A stretch of 30,792 nucleotides of DNA from a virus, in IMG/VR virus record IMGVR_UViG_3300028557_000137, positions 1 through 30,792 of that record; one strand, written 5' to 3'. The translations under genes were made by a program, and so were the position numbers. The number at the start of each line of letters is the position of its first letter. The first letter of the stretch is position 1. The notes beneath the pieces were generated by a model, which was not told the origin of the DNA, made no database searches, and was given only the letters and a program-made list of their open reading frames with translations. Shown one piece after another: positions 11,869-20,499 of the stretch.

Positions 11869-12156
11869 TCAGCGCGCGCTAGCGGTGCGGTCGAGCCGTT
11901 GCAGGATCTCGGTCTGCGCCCGCAGCCGCTCATCCAGTCGGGCCAAGCCCTCGCTGATGCGCCGGTCCTCGATCGCGCGGGCGGTCTCGGCGCTGCGCAG
12001 CGCGTCGATCTGCGCCGCGTGCTGCTCGACGCGGGCCGCCAGGTTGGCCGCCCACCACACCATCCCGGCCGTCTGCGCGGCGAGGCTGACGATCAGCGCC
12101 AGCGGCACACGGCGGTCGAGGTGCCACGGCTCGGGAGAGGGGCGCCCGGTCGTCAT
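11869..12156 (-). CDS. Membrane-anchored coiled-coil protein, lysis cassette
   Basis: Start ATG 12156 shares its A with the stop of the fibre gene upstream (TGATG). The 95-residue product has an N-terminal polar part (WHLDRRVPLALIV), one membrane span (about 18-38, ending AAQTAGMVWWAANLA), then a long charged coiled coil (RVEQHAAQIDALRSAETARA and onward). Proteins of this shape stand next to holins in many phages and may be spanin-like or holin-regulating factors. It lacks a lipobox, so it would be an inner-membrane partner. Function inferred from shape and position. Confidence 0.7.
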   Translation of the reverse strand: MTTGRPSPEPWHLDRRVPLALIVSLAAQTAGMVWWAANLAARVEQHAAQIDALRSAETARAIEDRRISEGLARLDERLRAQTEILQRLDRTASAR

Positions 12157-12428
12157 CAGTTCACCGGGTCTGCCGTCCACACGGTCACGTCACCGGCAGT
12201 CTTGAGGACGGCCTTGTAAGAGGTCGCGGTTGCGAGCCAAATGTTGCCAAACCGGCCGCCGCTGTCGGCGATCACCGGGTTGGCGTTCGGCTGCGTCCGC
12301 GCTGCGTCGGAGTATGTCTCCGCAGGCGTCGTCGTGCCGGCCGTGTAGAAATAGAGCTTCGCGCCCGGCAACGGGTCGCCGTTGTCGTCAAACGCCTGGA
12401 AGCGCGGCTCGTAGAAGCGATCAGACAT
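12156..12428 (-). CDS. Phage tail/fibre-type protein (90 aa)
   Basis: The sequence carries a pattern seen at the start of many phage tail fibres and spikes: FQAFDDNGDPLPGAKLYFYT, then AGTTTPAETYSDAARTQPNA with NPVIADSGGRFGNIWLA and KAVLKTAGDVTVWTADPV. Here the protein stops right after this unit, so it is a free-standing 90-residue module, probably a small virion fibre or adaptor. GGAG stands 9 nt before ATG 12428. It sits at the end of the structural genes, just before the lysis cassette. Confidence 0.85.
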   Translation of the reverse strand: MSDRFYEPRFQAFDDNGDPLPGAKLYFYTAGTTTPAETYSDAARTQPNANPVIADSGGRFGNIWLATATSYKAVLKTAGDVTVWTADPVN

Positions 12429-12445
12429 GGGGGATTACTCCGCGT

Positions 12446-12565
12446 GTGCGTGATGCAGATGACAGCGGGAATGCCGTGTTCTTAGCCGAGATATTGCTGC
12501 GCGCCGTTATGGGGCTGCTGACGGCTGCCCTGGCCGCGTTGCTTCTGCGGTTCCTGTTCGGATAG
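12446..12565 (+). CDS. Possible antisense membrane microprotein (39 aa)
   Basis: On the plus strand, GTG 12446 opens 39 codons: an acidic start (RDADDSGNAVFLAEILLRAV) and a hydrophobic segment with basic end (MGLLTAALAALLLRFLFG). Its second half lies opposite the last 19 codons of the large ejection protein gene. It looks like a single-pass membrane peptide with natural composition, but no ribosome site or promoter is seen and it is in an operon running the other way. Low confidence. Confidence 0.2.
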   Translation: MRDADDSGNAVFLAEILLRAVMGLLTAALAALLLRFLFG

Positions 12566-15284
12566 CCGCGCCAGCCGCGGCATTGGCCGCCGCCTGCGTC
12601 AGCCGATCCATCATGTTCGCCTCGATGTAGCGCACGGCCCGCGCAACGTTGGCCGGCGTGGCGCGAACAAGCAGGAAATGCGCGAACTGCGGATCAGTCA
12701 TGGCCCGCGTCAGCATTTCGCGGGTTGCCGCCTCCGGCGCGGCGTAGATCAGCCGCAGCAGGCCGCCCGCGCTGCCAAGCGTCTGCGCCAGCGGCATGCC
12801 CGGATCCAGCAGGCCGTTCGAGGCGCGGGCGATCAGGTTGGCGACGCTCAGGTTCTGCGCCGTGTTGCTGCCCGCCGCTGCCGTCGTGCGGCTGGCCATG
12901 CCCGTCTCTGCAAAGTCGGCCGCCAGGCGGCGCAACACCCCGATCTGGCTGCTGTCAAACAGGACGCGCGCCACAGGCTCGTTTTGCTCAAAGAAGCGCC
13001 GGAAGCCTGCGGGCGAAAGTGCGCGCGACACGTTGCCGGCGGCATCCGCCACATCACTCGTCGCAGCGGTTGCGCGGAACAAATTGTCTATGAACTGCCC
13101 ACGGAGTTGCTGCCGCACCACGTTCGCTTGCCCGCCCGCCGCCGCCAACGCCTGAAGCACTGACTGCGGCGACGACATCAGGACGCCCGGGACCGAGCCA
13201 TCCGGCAGAACCGGAGCCGCCGGGCCACCGCGCAGCGCCATCTGGACGCCAGACGTGCCAGAAGCATTCCGCCCGAAGTCTTGCGCCAAGTCGCGCCGCA
13301 TCTGCTGCGCGGCGGTCCATCGCGCCGCCTGCTCAGGTGTTAGCGCATTCTCCACACGGAACACGCGCTCAGGAGCGCCAGCGCCCGCCGAAACACTCGG
13401 CGCAGGCCCCATCGCGCCAAGAACGCGCTGCGGATCGTCCGTCAGCGACAGCCCCTGTAGAGCGAGCGCACGGTCAACCTCGCGTTCAGCCGCGCCAAAC
13501 ACGGCGTTCGCCTCCCGCTGCGCCCCGCCGCCGGGATAGCGCACGCGCATGCCGCGCAACTCGGCGTCAATCGCGTCCAGCAGATCCCGCGGCGTGAGGT
13601 TGTCCACCTGGTTGGCGTTATTCGGCAGTTCCGGGAAATAGCCGGCCTCGCGCGCGCGCTCCGCCACGCGGTCAAGAGACTGCGCCTGGTTGTTCAGGAG
13701 GCCGGGGCGCGTGCGTGCCGTCCCGCCCAGCATCTGCCGCGTGTCGCCATCCGGGCGAACGCCGCCATTCTCCACAAGCCACTGCACAAGCGACTTTTCG
13801 CCGCGGGGCATTGTCTGCCGCACGCTTTGCAGGGCCGCCGCCACATCCGGCCGAGCTACAGCGCCCTCCTGCGCGGCGAGCGCGTCAAGATCCTCCAACG
13901 TCACGGCCCGGCCTGCAGGCACCCACTCGCCTGCCGCCCGCGCCGCCGCCGTGTCCAACGAGGCCCGCACGCTGCGCGCCGCCGCTCCCAGCCGCGCATC
14001 GTTTGTCTGCTCGGCCCGATCTTCCAGCGCCGACAACCAAGACCGCAGGTTCTGCGCCGACCGCCACGGCACCGTCTCCCCGGCGCTGCCCACAACATCC
14101 GCGACACGCTGCAACTCCGCAGGCGGGCCGCCCGACATGTCGCCGTAGTAGCGCGCCAGGGCGTCATCCAACGCTTCGCGCACGGGCGCAAACGGCAAGA
14201 CGGCCGTCCCGTCCGGGTCCACCGCCTCATATGCCGCGGACACCGCCGCCCGGCGCTGCCCTTCCTCAGCAAACAGGGCGCCGCGCGCGGAAGCCCCACG
14301 CGCGGCAGGCTCACGGCCGTCCTGCATACGTGTCAGCGCAGCGAGGCGGTTCGCGTTGCGGCGCGCCTCGATGTCCCGCAGCGCCACGGCCGGCGACATG
14401 CCGGTTGCACTGTTTGGCGTGACCTGCGAGCGCATGCCGCTTTCCAGCAGCATCACGCCAGGATCGCCCGCGGCGACGCCAGTCGTCACCGGGCTGCCAG
14501 AAAGGCGCCGCGTCGGATCGGACATGCTGCGCTCAATGCGCCCCGGCAGCCCTACGGGATCCGCCGAACTGCGCAGCAGCACATCCGCCACCATGTTTTG
14601 CCGCCCGCGCTCGGAGAACGGCTGAACCAGAGCCGCCGCAGTGCGACCGGCGCCTTGCAGCGCCTGCACACCGCCTGCGCCAGCCACGCCACCGGCCAAG
14701 CCCGCCGCCAGTTGGCCGACCGCACCAGCGCCGCTCTCAGCCGCGTATTGTCCCGCAAGGCCCGCACCCGCCGCGCCCGCTACCTGCGCCGGCATATTGC
14801 CAACAAGCATTTCCGCCAGCGCTGGCGCCTGCCGCGCGCCTTGCAGCGCCGCGCCGCCCGCCATCATCGGCAGGTTCCCCGCGACGTTGCGCGACACGGC
14901 CGACACGCGCTGCTCCGTAGGCGTCTCGGGTCGCGGCAGCCCTACGGCATCGAGCGCCGCCGCCGTCCGCTGCGAATAGGTCGGGTCGGTAGGCAGGCCA
15001 AGCGCGCCGGCAGCGGCGTTGACCAGCGCCTGCGGAAATTCCAGCAGCATGTTGGGAACCGCCATCAACCCTTCGGCGACGTCGCGCACGCCGAGCCCGA
15101 ACGCGCGGCCGGGCGACGTGCCACGCTTAGGCGCAGCCGGAACCGGCGCCCACTCGCGCCCGTTAAAGAACAGTTCCGCGCCGCTCTGCGGGTTGCGCGC
15201 GCGCCGCGCCGGCTCCCACTCGCCCCCTTGAGACAAGACAAGGATCTCGCCCGTAGCGCGGTTGATCGCGACGCTTTCGCTCAT
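12507..15284 (-). CDS. Large putative DNA ejection / internal virion protein (925 aa)
   Basis: The largest gene of the window. From ATG 15284 (4-bp overlap with the previous gene) it encodes 925 residues. The N-terminus (SVAINRATGEILVLSQGGEW, ELFFNGREWAPVPAAP) is a small beta unit. Residues about 110-215 are a very Ala/Gly-rich, membrane-compatible stretch (AGAAGAGLAGQYAAESGAGA and similar). The rest is helical with a Gln/Arg/Ala bias. This matches the position and style of P22 gp16/gp20-like ejection proteins, which leave the capsid with the DNA and help it cross the envelope. It is larger than P22 gp16 (609 aa). No lysozyme motif is visible. The call comes from architecture and gene order. 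Confidence 0.65.
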   Translation of the reverse strand: MSESVAINRATGEILVLSQGGEWEPARRARNPQSGAELFFNGREWAPVPAAPKRGTSPGRAFGLGVRDVAEGLMAVPNMLLEFPQALVNAAAGALGLPTDPTYSQRTAAALDAVGLPRPETPTEQRVSAVSRNVAGNLPMMAGGAALQGARQAPALAEMLVGNMPAQVAGAAGAGLAGQYAAESGAGAVGQLAAGLAGGVAGAGGVQALQGAGRTAAALVQPFSERGRQNMVADVLLRSSADPVGLPGRIERSMSDPTRRLSGSPVTTGVAAGDPGVMLLESGMRSQVTPNSATGMSPAVALRDIEARRNANRLAALTRMQDGREPAARGASARGALFAEEGQRRAAVSAAYEAVDPDGTAVLPFAPVREALDDALARYYGDMSGGPPAELQRVADVVGSAGETVPWRSAQNLRSWLSALEDRAEQTNDARLGAAARSVRASLDTAAARAAGEWVPAGRAVTLEDLDALAAQEGAVARPDVAAALQSVRQTMPRGEKSLVQWLVENGGVRPDGDTRQMLGGTARTRPGLLNNQAQSLDRVAERAREAGYFPELPNNANQVDNLTPRDLLDAIDAELRGMRVRYPGGGAQREANAVFGAAEREVDRALALQGLSLTDDPQRVLGAMGPAPSVSAGAGAPERVFRVENALTPEQAARWTAAQQMRRDLAQDFGRNASGTSGVQMALRGGPAAPVLPDGSVPGVLMSSPQSVLQALAAAGGQANVVRQQLRGQFIDNLFRATAATSDVADAAGNVSRALSPAGFRRFFEQNEPVARVLFDSSQIGVLRRLAADFAETGMASRTTAAAGSNTAQNLSVANLIARASNGLLDPGMPLAQTLGSAGGLLRLIYAAPEAATREMLTRAMTDPQFAHFLLVRATPANVARAVRYIEANMMDRLTQAAANAAAGAAIRTGTAEATRPGQPSAAP

Positions 15285-16582
15285 CGAACAAGCTCAAAGC
15301 CGGGCGGGGGCGGCGGGATACGGAAAGGCGGGGGGATGCGCATTGGCGCAGGCGCAGGGCCCGGCGGCGGCTCCGCAGTTGGGAGCGGCGAAGATGCAGG
15401 CGCAGTCGGGCCGCTAACGAGGTTACGCGCCCGATCCCGTCCAGCCTGCACGATGTCGCGCAACTCACCCAGCGCAATGCGGAAGTCCGAAGGGCTGGCC
15501 GCGGTGTTCAGGCGCGCAATGGCTTGCGTGGCCTTCTGAGCGTCGATGTCGGTGATTGCGCCGCCGCCCCGCAGGCTTTCAAACGCCTGCAAGAACGCTT
15601 GGCCCTGGATCTGCTCGACGCGCTGCGCAAAATCAAACACCGGCGTGCCCGGAATGCGGTTGAGCAACCGCCCCTGCAAGCCGGTGCCTAACTCTAGTGC
15701 TCGATGGTTCAAGACGCCATCAATCTGCCGAAGCGTCGTTTCCGCTGTCCGAATAGCGTCCGCAGCCCCCGCCAGATCAGTGCCTTCGCGCTGCCCTATG
15801 ATCTGTTCGCTCGCGCGCCCGCGAATATCCACGAGACGCCGAGCCACGATGTTGCCGCCCGGCTCCACCGTCAGGATCTCGGTCCCGGTGTTGATCTCGC
15901 GCGTGCGCGGCGCAATGGACACGCCTTCCGGCGTGCTCCCCTGCACCAGCCCGCCGCGTCCATTTGGGAACAAGACCACCGGCTCCCCGTTCGGGCCGTA
16001 TCCCGGAAGCGGGACGAGGCTGGTTTGCGGCGGCCCCGCCTGATAGCCACCGGCCACCGGCCGCACGCTGCCGCGGTTGCCGAACTGCACAAGCACGCGC
16101 TGGCCGTTCTGCATGACCTCCTGCGGCGCGCTAAAACTCTCCGGGCCGCCGGTCTGCTGCGCCCGCGCAATGCGCAGCCGCTGCGCCTCGGCCTCTGCGC
16201 TCATGCTGTCCGGCCGCTGCACGATCTGCGGCACGCCCAGCCCGTTGACCATCGCCACCGTGCCCGGCCGCAACCCCATCGCGCCCGCCTGCTCGGCCGA
16301 CATCGGAGCCAGCCGCTGCTGTTCCTGCTGCATCAGCGACATCGCCGTCTGGAACCCCGCCGGGCCAGCCGCGGCCAGCCCCGCGATCGAGGCGTTCCGC
16401 TTGCCCGCGTCGGGCGACAGCACGCCCTGGCCGTAGGTCTGCATCGCGACAGCCAGCGCGTTCTGCTGGTCCATCTGCTGCTCTGCCGCGCGCTGCTGCA
16501 TCGCGGCCAGCACGTTGCGCTGCACCGCGCCGAGGTCGAGTTGCTGCACCCCGAGCGGGATGCGGGTGTCCAGTTGCAGCAT
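15281..16582 (-). CDS. Putative ejection / internal virion protein (433 aa)
   Basis: ATG 16582 begins a 433-residue protein. The N-terminus is Gln/Ala/Met-rich and helical (LDLGAVQRNVLAAMQQRAAE). The middle (about 140-250) is a beta-rich Gly/Pro part. Residues 290-390 form a helical domain with IEQ-like and FLQAFESLRGGGAITDIDAQ, KATQAIARLNTAASPSDFRI, a segment typical of phage internal virion proteins. The C-terminus is a poly-Pro tail. It is between two other ejection-type genes, matching P22 gp20 in place and size (471 aa). Its stop overlaps the start of the 925-residue gene. Confidence 0.65.
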   Translation of the reverse strand: MLQLDTRIPLGVQQLDLGAVQRNVLAAMQQRAAEQQMDQQNALAVAMQTYGQGVLSPDAGKRNASIAGLAAAGPAGFQTAMSLMQQEQQRLAPMSAEQAGAMGLRPGTVAMVNGLGVPQIVQRPDSMSAEAEAQRLRIARAQQTGGPESFSAPQEVMQNGQRVLVQFGNRGSVRPVAGGYQAGPPQTSLVPLPGYGPNGEPVVLFPNGRGGLVQGSTPEGVSIAPRTREINTGTEILTVEPGGNIVARRLVDIRGRASEQIIGQREGTDLAGAADAIRTAETTLRQIDGVLNHRALELGTGLQGRLLNRIPGTPVFDFAQRVEQIQGQAFLQAFESLRGGGAITDIDAQKATQAIARLNTAASPSDFRIALGELRDIVQAGRDRARNLVSGPTAPASSPLPTAEPPPGPAPAPMRIPPPFRIPPPPPGFELVR

Positions 16583-16591
16583 CGCGCGCTC

Positions 16592-17167
16592 CTACTTCCG
16601 GAAATACTGGCCGTAGAGCGTCAGCCCGTTGTTGATCGCGCCCGTGATCGCGTTCGCCTGGCCGATCTGCCCCGCCGCCGAAGCGTTCGCGCCCTGGCCG
16701 TAGATGTTCGCGAGGTTCGCCCCATACGCGCCCGCCAGCGCGTTGCCCTGGCTCGTCGCCGTCTGGCCGATGCCGGCGAGGCCCGCCTGCCGGTTCCACC
16801 AGTTGTTGTAGTCCTCGGCCGCGATGCCCTGGCCGAAGCGCAGCAGCGCCTTGTCGCGCGCGCCGCTGCCCACCCTCCCGCGCGCCGAGGCCGCGTTGTC
16901 GATAGCCCGCAGGCCCTCGGTGAACCGGAAGTCGTAGCCGGGCGACTGCGTGTAGCTCTGCCCCGTCGCGGCCACCAGCGGCGCCAGCGCGTTGACGCCG
17001 GATGTGCGCCACGGCTCAAGGTCCGCGCGCTGCTGCTGGTAGATGTCGCGCTGCACCTCGGCCGAGCGGTCCGCCGCCGCGGCCTGGGTCCTGGCAGCGG
17101 AACTCGCCGCGCGGCTACCGAGGAGCGCGCTGCCGAGCGTGGCGGCAGCAGGGATAAGCCATTCCAT
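16592..17167 (-). CDS. DNA transfer / ejection protein, gp7-like (191 aa)
   Basis: ATG 17167 shares a base with the previous TAA (TAATG); the longer open frame upstream is antisense-like and rejected. The N-terminus has an Ala/Gly membrane-like segment (WLIPAAATLGSALLGSRAAS), then a helix ending QQQRADLEPWRTSGVNALAP. The sequences YDFRFTEGLRAIDNAASARG, KALLRFGQGIAAEDYNNWWN and QGNALAGAYGANLANIYGQG follow. The pattern (RADLEPWR, Y-x-F-x-x-x-E-G-x-x-A-I-x-x-x-A-A-A/S-x-G) is frequent in small phage DNA-transfer or ejection proteins and fits P22 gp7 in place and size. The role is inferred. Confidence 0.75.
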   Translation of the reverse strand: MEWLIPAAATLGSALLGSRAASSAARTQAAAADRSAEVQRDIYQQQRADLEPWRTSGVNALAPLVAATGQSYTQSPGYDFRFTEGLRAIDNAASARGRVGSGARDKALLRFGQGIAAEDYNNWWNRQAGLAGIGQTATSQGNALAGAYGANLANIYGQGANASAAGQIGQANAITGAINNGLTLYGQYFRK

Positions 17168-17538
17168 TAGCGTTTCTCCACTTGGACGCGGAGCGTGCCG
17201 CTTGCCAGATCCACCGTGCCCGTGCCGTTGTTGACGAACCACACCGTCACGGTGTCCGCCGCCGTGACCGCGGCACTGATCGCGACGTTCGGGTCGAGCG
17301 TCACGAACGACGCGACCGCGAAGTCGCCCAGCTTCGCGCCCGGCACCGTCACCGTCGCCGACACCCGCGCGCCGGAAGCCAGCGAGGGCGGGTCCGCCGT
17401 CGCATCCACCACGGTCCGCGCGCCGATCTGCTTGGCGACATAGGCGAGCCAGACGTGCCACGACAAGGTGACGCGGCGGTTTATGCCCACCATGTCCGTG
17501 CGCAGCGGCGCCTCTTGGAAATACGACCGAACCGCCAT
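17167..17538 (-). CDS. Virion protein, beta-rich (123 aa)
   Basis: This 123-residue protein starts with MAVRSYFQEAPLRTDMVGIN and then is dominated by Val/Ala/Thr strands (ARVSATVTVPGAKLGDFAVA, ITAADTVTVW-like pattern), ending DLASGTLRVQVEKR. It looks like a small beta-sandwich, similar to units found at the ends of phage fibres or capsid decoration proteins. It overlaps the gp10-like gene at its start by 1 bp. Probably a structural component of tail or head vertex; not assigned further. Confidence 0.6.
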   Translation of the reverse strand: MAVRSYFQEAPLRTDMVGINRRVTLSWHVWLAYVAKQIGARTVVDATADPPSLASGARVSATVTVPGAKLGDFAVASFVTLDPNVAISAAVTAADTVTVWFVNNGTGTVDLASGTLRVQVEKR

Positions 17539-19049
17539 CAGTGGCCCGCCGTGGTGGCGTCAACGTTGACCGCGATCAGCGCCGTCCGTGCCGGGTCGGA
17601 GAGTTGCAGCCGGAACACCCGCTCCCGCGCGCTGCCGAGCCGCCGCCACTCCACGCGGCGCTTCGTGTCGCCGACCGCGCCGAAATTGCGCCACCGCTCA
17701 GACGACCAGTTTCGCCCACCGTCGTCGCTGATGGACAGCATGACGGTGCCGGAGAACGGCAGGTCAATCGGCACGCGGCTGGTGATGCGCGTGTCGCCGC
17801 CCTCGGTGATCCGCACGTCGCCCGCTTCGGTGAGCCGCTCCAGGTCGGTTTCGCCGAGCGTCGCCTGCGCTGCCAGTGTGTTGCCCGCCCCCGCCTCAAA
17901 CTCGGCCGAGAGGCGCGTGTAGACCACGCGCTTGTTGTCCGAATGGAAGCAGTTACCAGTCGCCGTGCGGATGATCTTGGCACCATCCTCGTCCGCCCGC
18001 GTCGGGTTGATGAGGTAGAGCCGCCCGTCGAGCGCATCGCCGCCGATGGCGACCGAGCCGAACTTGCCCGAGTGGACGCAGCGCCAGGTGCCGTAGCCCT
18101 CGCTTTCGCGCTCGTGCCAAAGCTGCGTCGAGAGGTCGTAGACGAACGTCTCGCCGGCGGTCGGGAAGGAGAACGCGTAGAACACGTGGCCTTCCTGCTC
18201 GTAGACCGAGCCCACCGCGTCGGTGATGACGCTGTAGCCGGCGATGGCCTGCTCGATGGCGTGGGTGGAGATCCGCACCGGCTGGAAGCCGTCCGAGCGA
18301 TACACCACGCGATCCTCGCCCAGCCAGAACACCGTCCCAAGCTGCGAGGCCACGCTGTCGCGCGCGATGCAGCCGCGTTCCACGAAGGCGCCGGACACGC
18401 GCTCAAACGGGAAGTCTGCCGCGCCGGAATTGCCCCAGATCTCGGTGCTGCGCTCGCCGAACAGCCAAAGCTGCAAGCCGACGCGGATGGCGCAGATGAG
18501 GTTGTCCGGGCTGCCCTCCGCGCTGGCGTAGTCGAGCGCGTCCCACGATGTCGCGTCGTTCAGCGCCGAGATGTAGAACTTCGTGGCATTGGCCTCGGTG
18601 ACGACGTGGAAGCCGTCCATGCAGGTGACGGAGGACGCGGTCGGGAAATCGACGTCCGTGATCTCGGCAAAGGTGGTGGAGGTGGCGATCCAGCCCTTGC
18701 CGTCCTCGGGCGTGACGATGACCATCTGCGTGCCGTTCTCGGCCATGGTCACGGCGTCGCCGTCCGAAATGAGGTTGCCGGCGGCGGTCAGTTCGGTCGC
18801 CACGCCCGCGCCGGTGACTTTGAACACCTTGCGCCCGCTGACGACGTAGAGGTTGCCGGCCATCTCGGCGAAGCCGCGGATCGGGCCGTCGCCGATAGTC
18901 ACGAAGCGGGCGAGGCCGGGGGTGGGCAGCAGCACGAGGTCGGCCTTGGCGCCGGGCGGCTGCTTTTCACAGAACCAGTTGATGAGCCGCTGCGCCGACA
19001 CCGGCAGCGAGCGGTGCCGGTAGGACATGACGGCGAAGGGAAGGCGCAT
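17538..19049 (-). CDS. Packaged DNA stabilisation protein, gp10-like
   Basis: P22 gp10 is a six-bladed tail-hub protein that sits under the portal and gp4 and keeps the packaged DNA in. This 503-residue protein (P22 gp10 is 472) has the family opening: SLPVSAQRLINWFCEKQPPG, then LVLLPTPGLARFVTIGDGPI and GFAEMAGNLYVVSGRKVFKV. It also carries the repeated blade-type segments around WLFGERSTEIWGNSGAADFP, FERVSGAFVERGCIARDSVA and VFWLGEDRVVYRSDGFQPVR. The C-terminal part is beta-rich. These are diagnostic of the Phage_stabilise family. It lies in the expected order after the gp4-like gene, with one glycine-rich gene between. Confidence 0.9.
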   Translation of the reverse strand: MRLPFAVMSYRHRSLPVSAQRLINWFCEKQPPGAKADLVLLPTPGLARFVTIGDGPIRGFAEMAGNLYVVSGRKVFKVTGAGVATELTAAGNLISDGDAVTMAENGTQMVIVTPEDGKGWIATSTTFAEITDVDFPTASSVTCMDGFHVVTEANATKFYISALNDATSWDALDYASAEGSPDNLICAIRVGLQLWLFGERSTEIWGNSGAADFPFERVSGAFVERGCIARDSVASQLGTVFWLGEDRVVYRSDGFQPVRISTHAIEQAIAGYSVITDAVGSVYEQEGHVFYAFSFPTAGETFVYDLSTQLWHERESEGYGTWRCVHSGKFGSVAIGGDALDGRLYLINPTRADEDGAKIIRTATGNCFHSDNKRVVYTRLSAEFEAGAGNTLAAQATLGETDLERLTEAGDVRITEGGDTRITSRVPIDLPFSGTVMLSISDDGGRNWSSERWRNFGAVGDTKRRVEWRRLGSARERVFRLQLSDPARTALIAVNVDATTAGH

Positions 19050-19056
19050 CAGCCGC

Positions 19057-20109
19057 TCACCCGTATCGGATCTGCGAGAGCAGCGCGTTGGCGCTCGTCG
19101 GCGCCGGGCCGCGCAGCATGCCCGCCAGCGCGTTCGCGGGCGCCTGGCCGCGCACCAGCGCCATCAGCGGCTCGACGCCGTAGCGCGCCACCTGATGCGC
19201 CGGGATGACGATCTCGCCCTCGTGGACGGTTCCAGCAGGCGCATAGGGGTCCACCATGCCGTCATGGCCGGCGCCGGTGTAGCCGCCGCGCATCCAGCCG
19301 TCGGCCGCGTTGCCGCCATAGCCGCCGTCCATGCCGCCGTAGCCGCTGTCGCCGATCCCGCCGTAGTCGCCGCCACCGCCGCCACCATTACCGCCGCCGG
19401 GATCGCCGCCGCCCCAACCTGCGCTCTCAGGGCCAAAGCCCTCGGAGATCGCCGCGTTCATGTCGTTGACGGCCTGCTGCCCCTCTGGCGAAAACCCGCC
19501 TGCGTCGCCGCTGGTGGCGCCGCCACTGGTCACGCCGCCGCTGAACGCCGACAGCGGCGCCTCGGCAAAGGACTCGAAGCCGATCGCGTTGCCGAACTGG
19601 TCGGTGGCGCTCGTGCCGGCCAAACCCAGCGTGGCGTTGTTGGCGAAAGCCGAGCCGAACGACACGCCCGGCGGCAGGCCCATCGTCTCCAGATCCTGGT
19701 TCAGACCGCGCACGTCCGCGTAGGTGCCGAGCGCGCCGACTGCCAGGCCAAGCCCCGGAATACCCATTGCAGCACCGGCCAGCGTGCCCAGTGCCCCGCC
19801 CAGCCAGCCATACGGCGCCGTGCCGAAGCCGCGCTCCGCGTTGCCAGCCTGCGGACCAGGATCGCCCCGCGCATCGCCCGTGCCGGCGCCCTGCCCCATC
19901 TCCTCGGGCGCGCTGCCGGTCAGCAGCCCGCCGCCCGCATTGGTCAGAGACGGCCCCGGCTGCTGCGGCGCAGGCGGCGGCTGGAAACTCGGCGCCTGCG
20001 GCTCATACAGATCCGCCAGCGCGTTCTGTCGCGCCGGCTGCGCCGGATACGCCCCGGTCCACAGGCTCGGGTTGTAGCCAAGCCCCGTGGCATAGCGCGA
20101 TGACAGCAT
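19057..20109 (-). CDS. Glycine-rich structural protein (350 aa)
   Basis: The product starts with Tyr/Pro/Gln-rich sequence (PSLWTGAYPAQPARQNALAD), has a hydrophobic Gly/Ala region (about 100-130, GWLGGALGTLAGAAMGIPGL) and a long Gly-rich repeat zone (about 230-285, GGGDPGGGNGGGGGGDYGG and similar YGGMDGG units). It ends with a conserved-looking VHEGEIVIPAHQVARYGVEP. The motif G-T-V-H-x-G-E-x-V-I-P also appears in tape-measure and other virion proteins. Its place, between the gp4- and gp10-like genes, could make it a needle or tail accessory protein, but this is not shown by sequence. Confidence 0.65.
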   Translation of the reverse strand: MLSSRYATGLGYNPSLWTGAYPAQPARQNALADLYEPQAPSFQPPPAPQQPGPSLTNAGGGLLTGSAPEEMGQGAGTGDARGDPGPQAGNAERGFGTAPYGWLGGALGTLAGAAMGIPGLGLAVGALGTYADVRGLNQDLETMGLPPGVSFGSAFANNATLGLAGTSATDQFGNAIGFESFAEAPLSAFSGGVTSGGATSGDAGGFSPEGQQAVNDMNAAISEGFGPESAGWGGGDPGGGNGGGGGGDYGGIGDSGYGGMDGGYGGNAADGWMRGGYTGAGHDGMVDPYAPAGTVHEGEIVIPAHQVARYGVEPLMALVRGQAPANALAGMLRGPAPTSANALLSQIRYG

Positions 20110-20112
20110 GCC

Positions 20113-20499
20113 TCAGACCTCCCCGAGCGTCTCGCGCCGCCACCGCAGCGCGGGATCGGCCGACAGCAGCCGCTTGCGCGCATAGGCCGCTTGCAGGTTG
20201 CGATAGCCGCGCGCCGCCTGCTCCAGCACGAGCGCGGGCACCTGCACGCCGAACACCGCGGCCAGCCGCAACGTGAGGTTCGCCCGCAGCGCCTCGTTGT
20301 GCGACGCCGGCACCGCCAGGTCGGTGTTGAGCGTCACCGTGCCCAGCCCGAGCGGGATCGCGTCCAACTCCCACGCCGCGAGCATGTCGTTCAGCGTGGC
20401 GAGCCCCACGTCGGCATCCTCCGCGCTCGGCGTCTCGATGGCGTCCACCACGCCCAACTCGCGCAGGCTCCGCGTGATGATGTCGCGCGCGGTCGTCAT
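20113..20499 (-). CDS. Tail accessory factor, P22 gp4-like
   Basis: This 128-residue protein has the pattern of the P22 gp4 family, which binds below the portal ring and closes the head: MTTARDIITRSLRELGVVDA, then TPSAEDADVGLATLNDMLAA WE (up to the Trp), and a helical C-terminal part with NEALRANLTLRLAAVFG. The residues S-A-E-D-A-x-x-G-L-x-x-L-N-D-M-L are characteristic. P22 gp4 has 166 residues; the shorter length fits relatives in other phages. ATG 20499 overlaps the previous stop (ATGA). Confidence 0.88.
   Translation of the reverse strand: MTTARDIITRSLRELGVVDAIETPSAEDADVGLATLNDMLAAWELDAIPLGLGTVTLNTDLAVPASHNEALRANLTLRLAAVFGVQVPALVLEQAARGYRNLQAAYARKRLLSADPALRWRRETLGEV

Noticed and set aside
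13827-15539. 570-codon plus-strand frame opposite the ejection protein gene
   Set aside because: Composition is extremely Arg/His/Ala-rich and without structure; the minus frame has natural composition and fits the late operon.
15704-17170. 488-codon plus-strand frame opposite two ejection-type genes
   Set aside because: Arg/His/Leu-rich shadow of minus-strand genes, no ribosome site and opposite to the operon direction.
16592-17563. Longer 323-codon form of the gp7-like protein
   Set aside because: The extra N-terminal part lies over a separate structural gene and is antisense-like in composition; ATG 17167 is coupled to the previous stop.
17541-19208. 555-codon plus-strand frame opposite the gp10-like gene
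   Set aside because: The minus-strand protein matches the DNA stabilisation family, so the plus frame is a mirror artefact.
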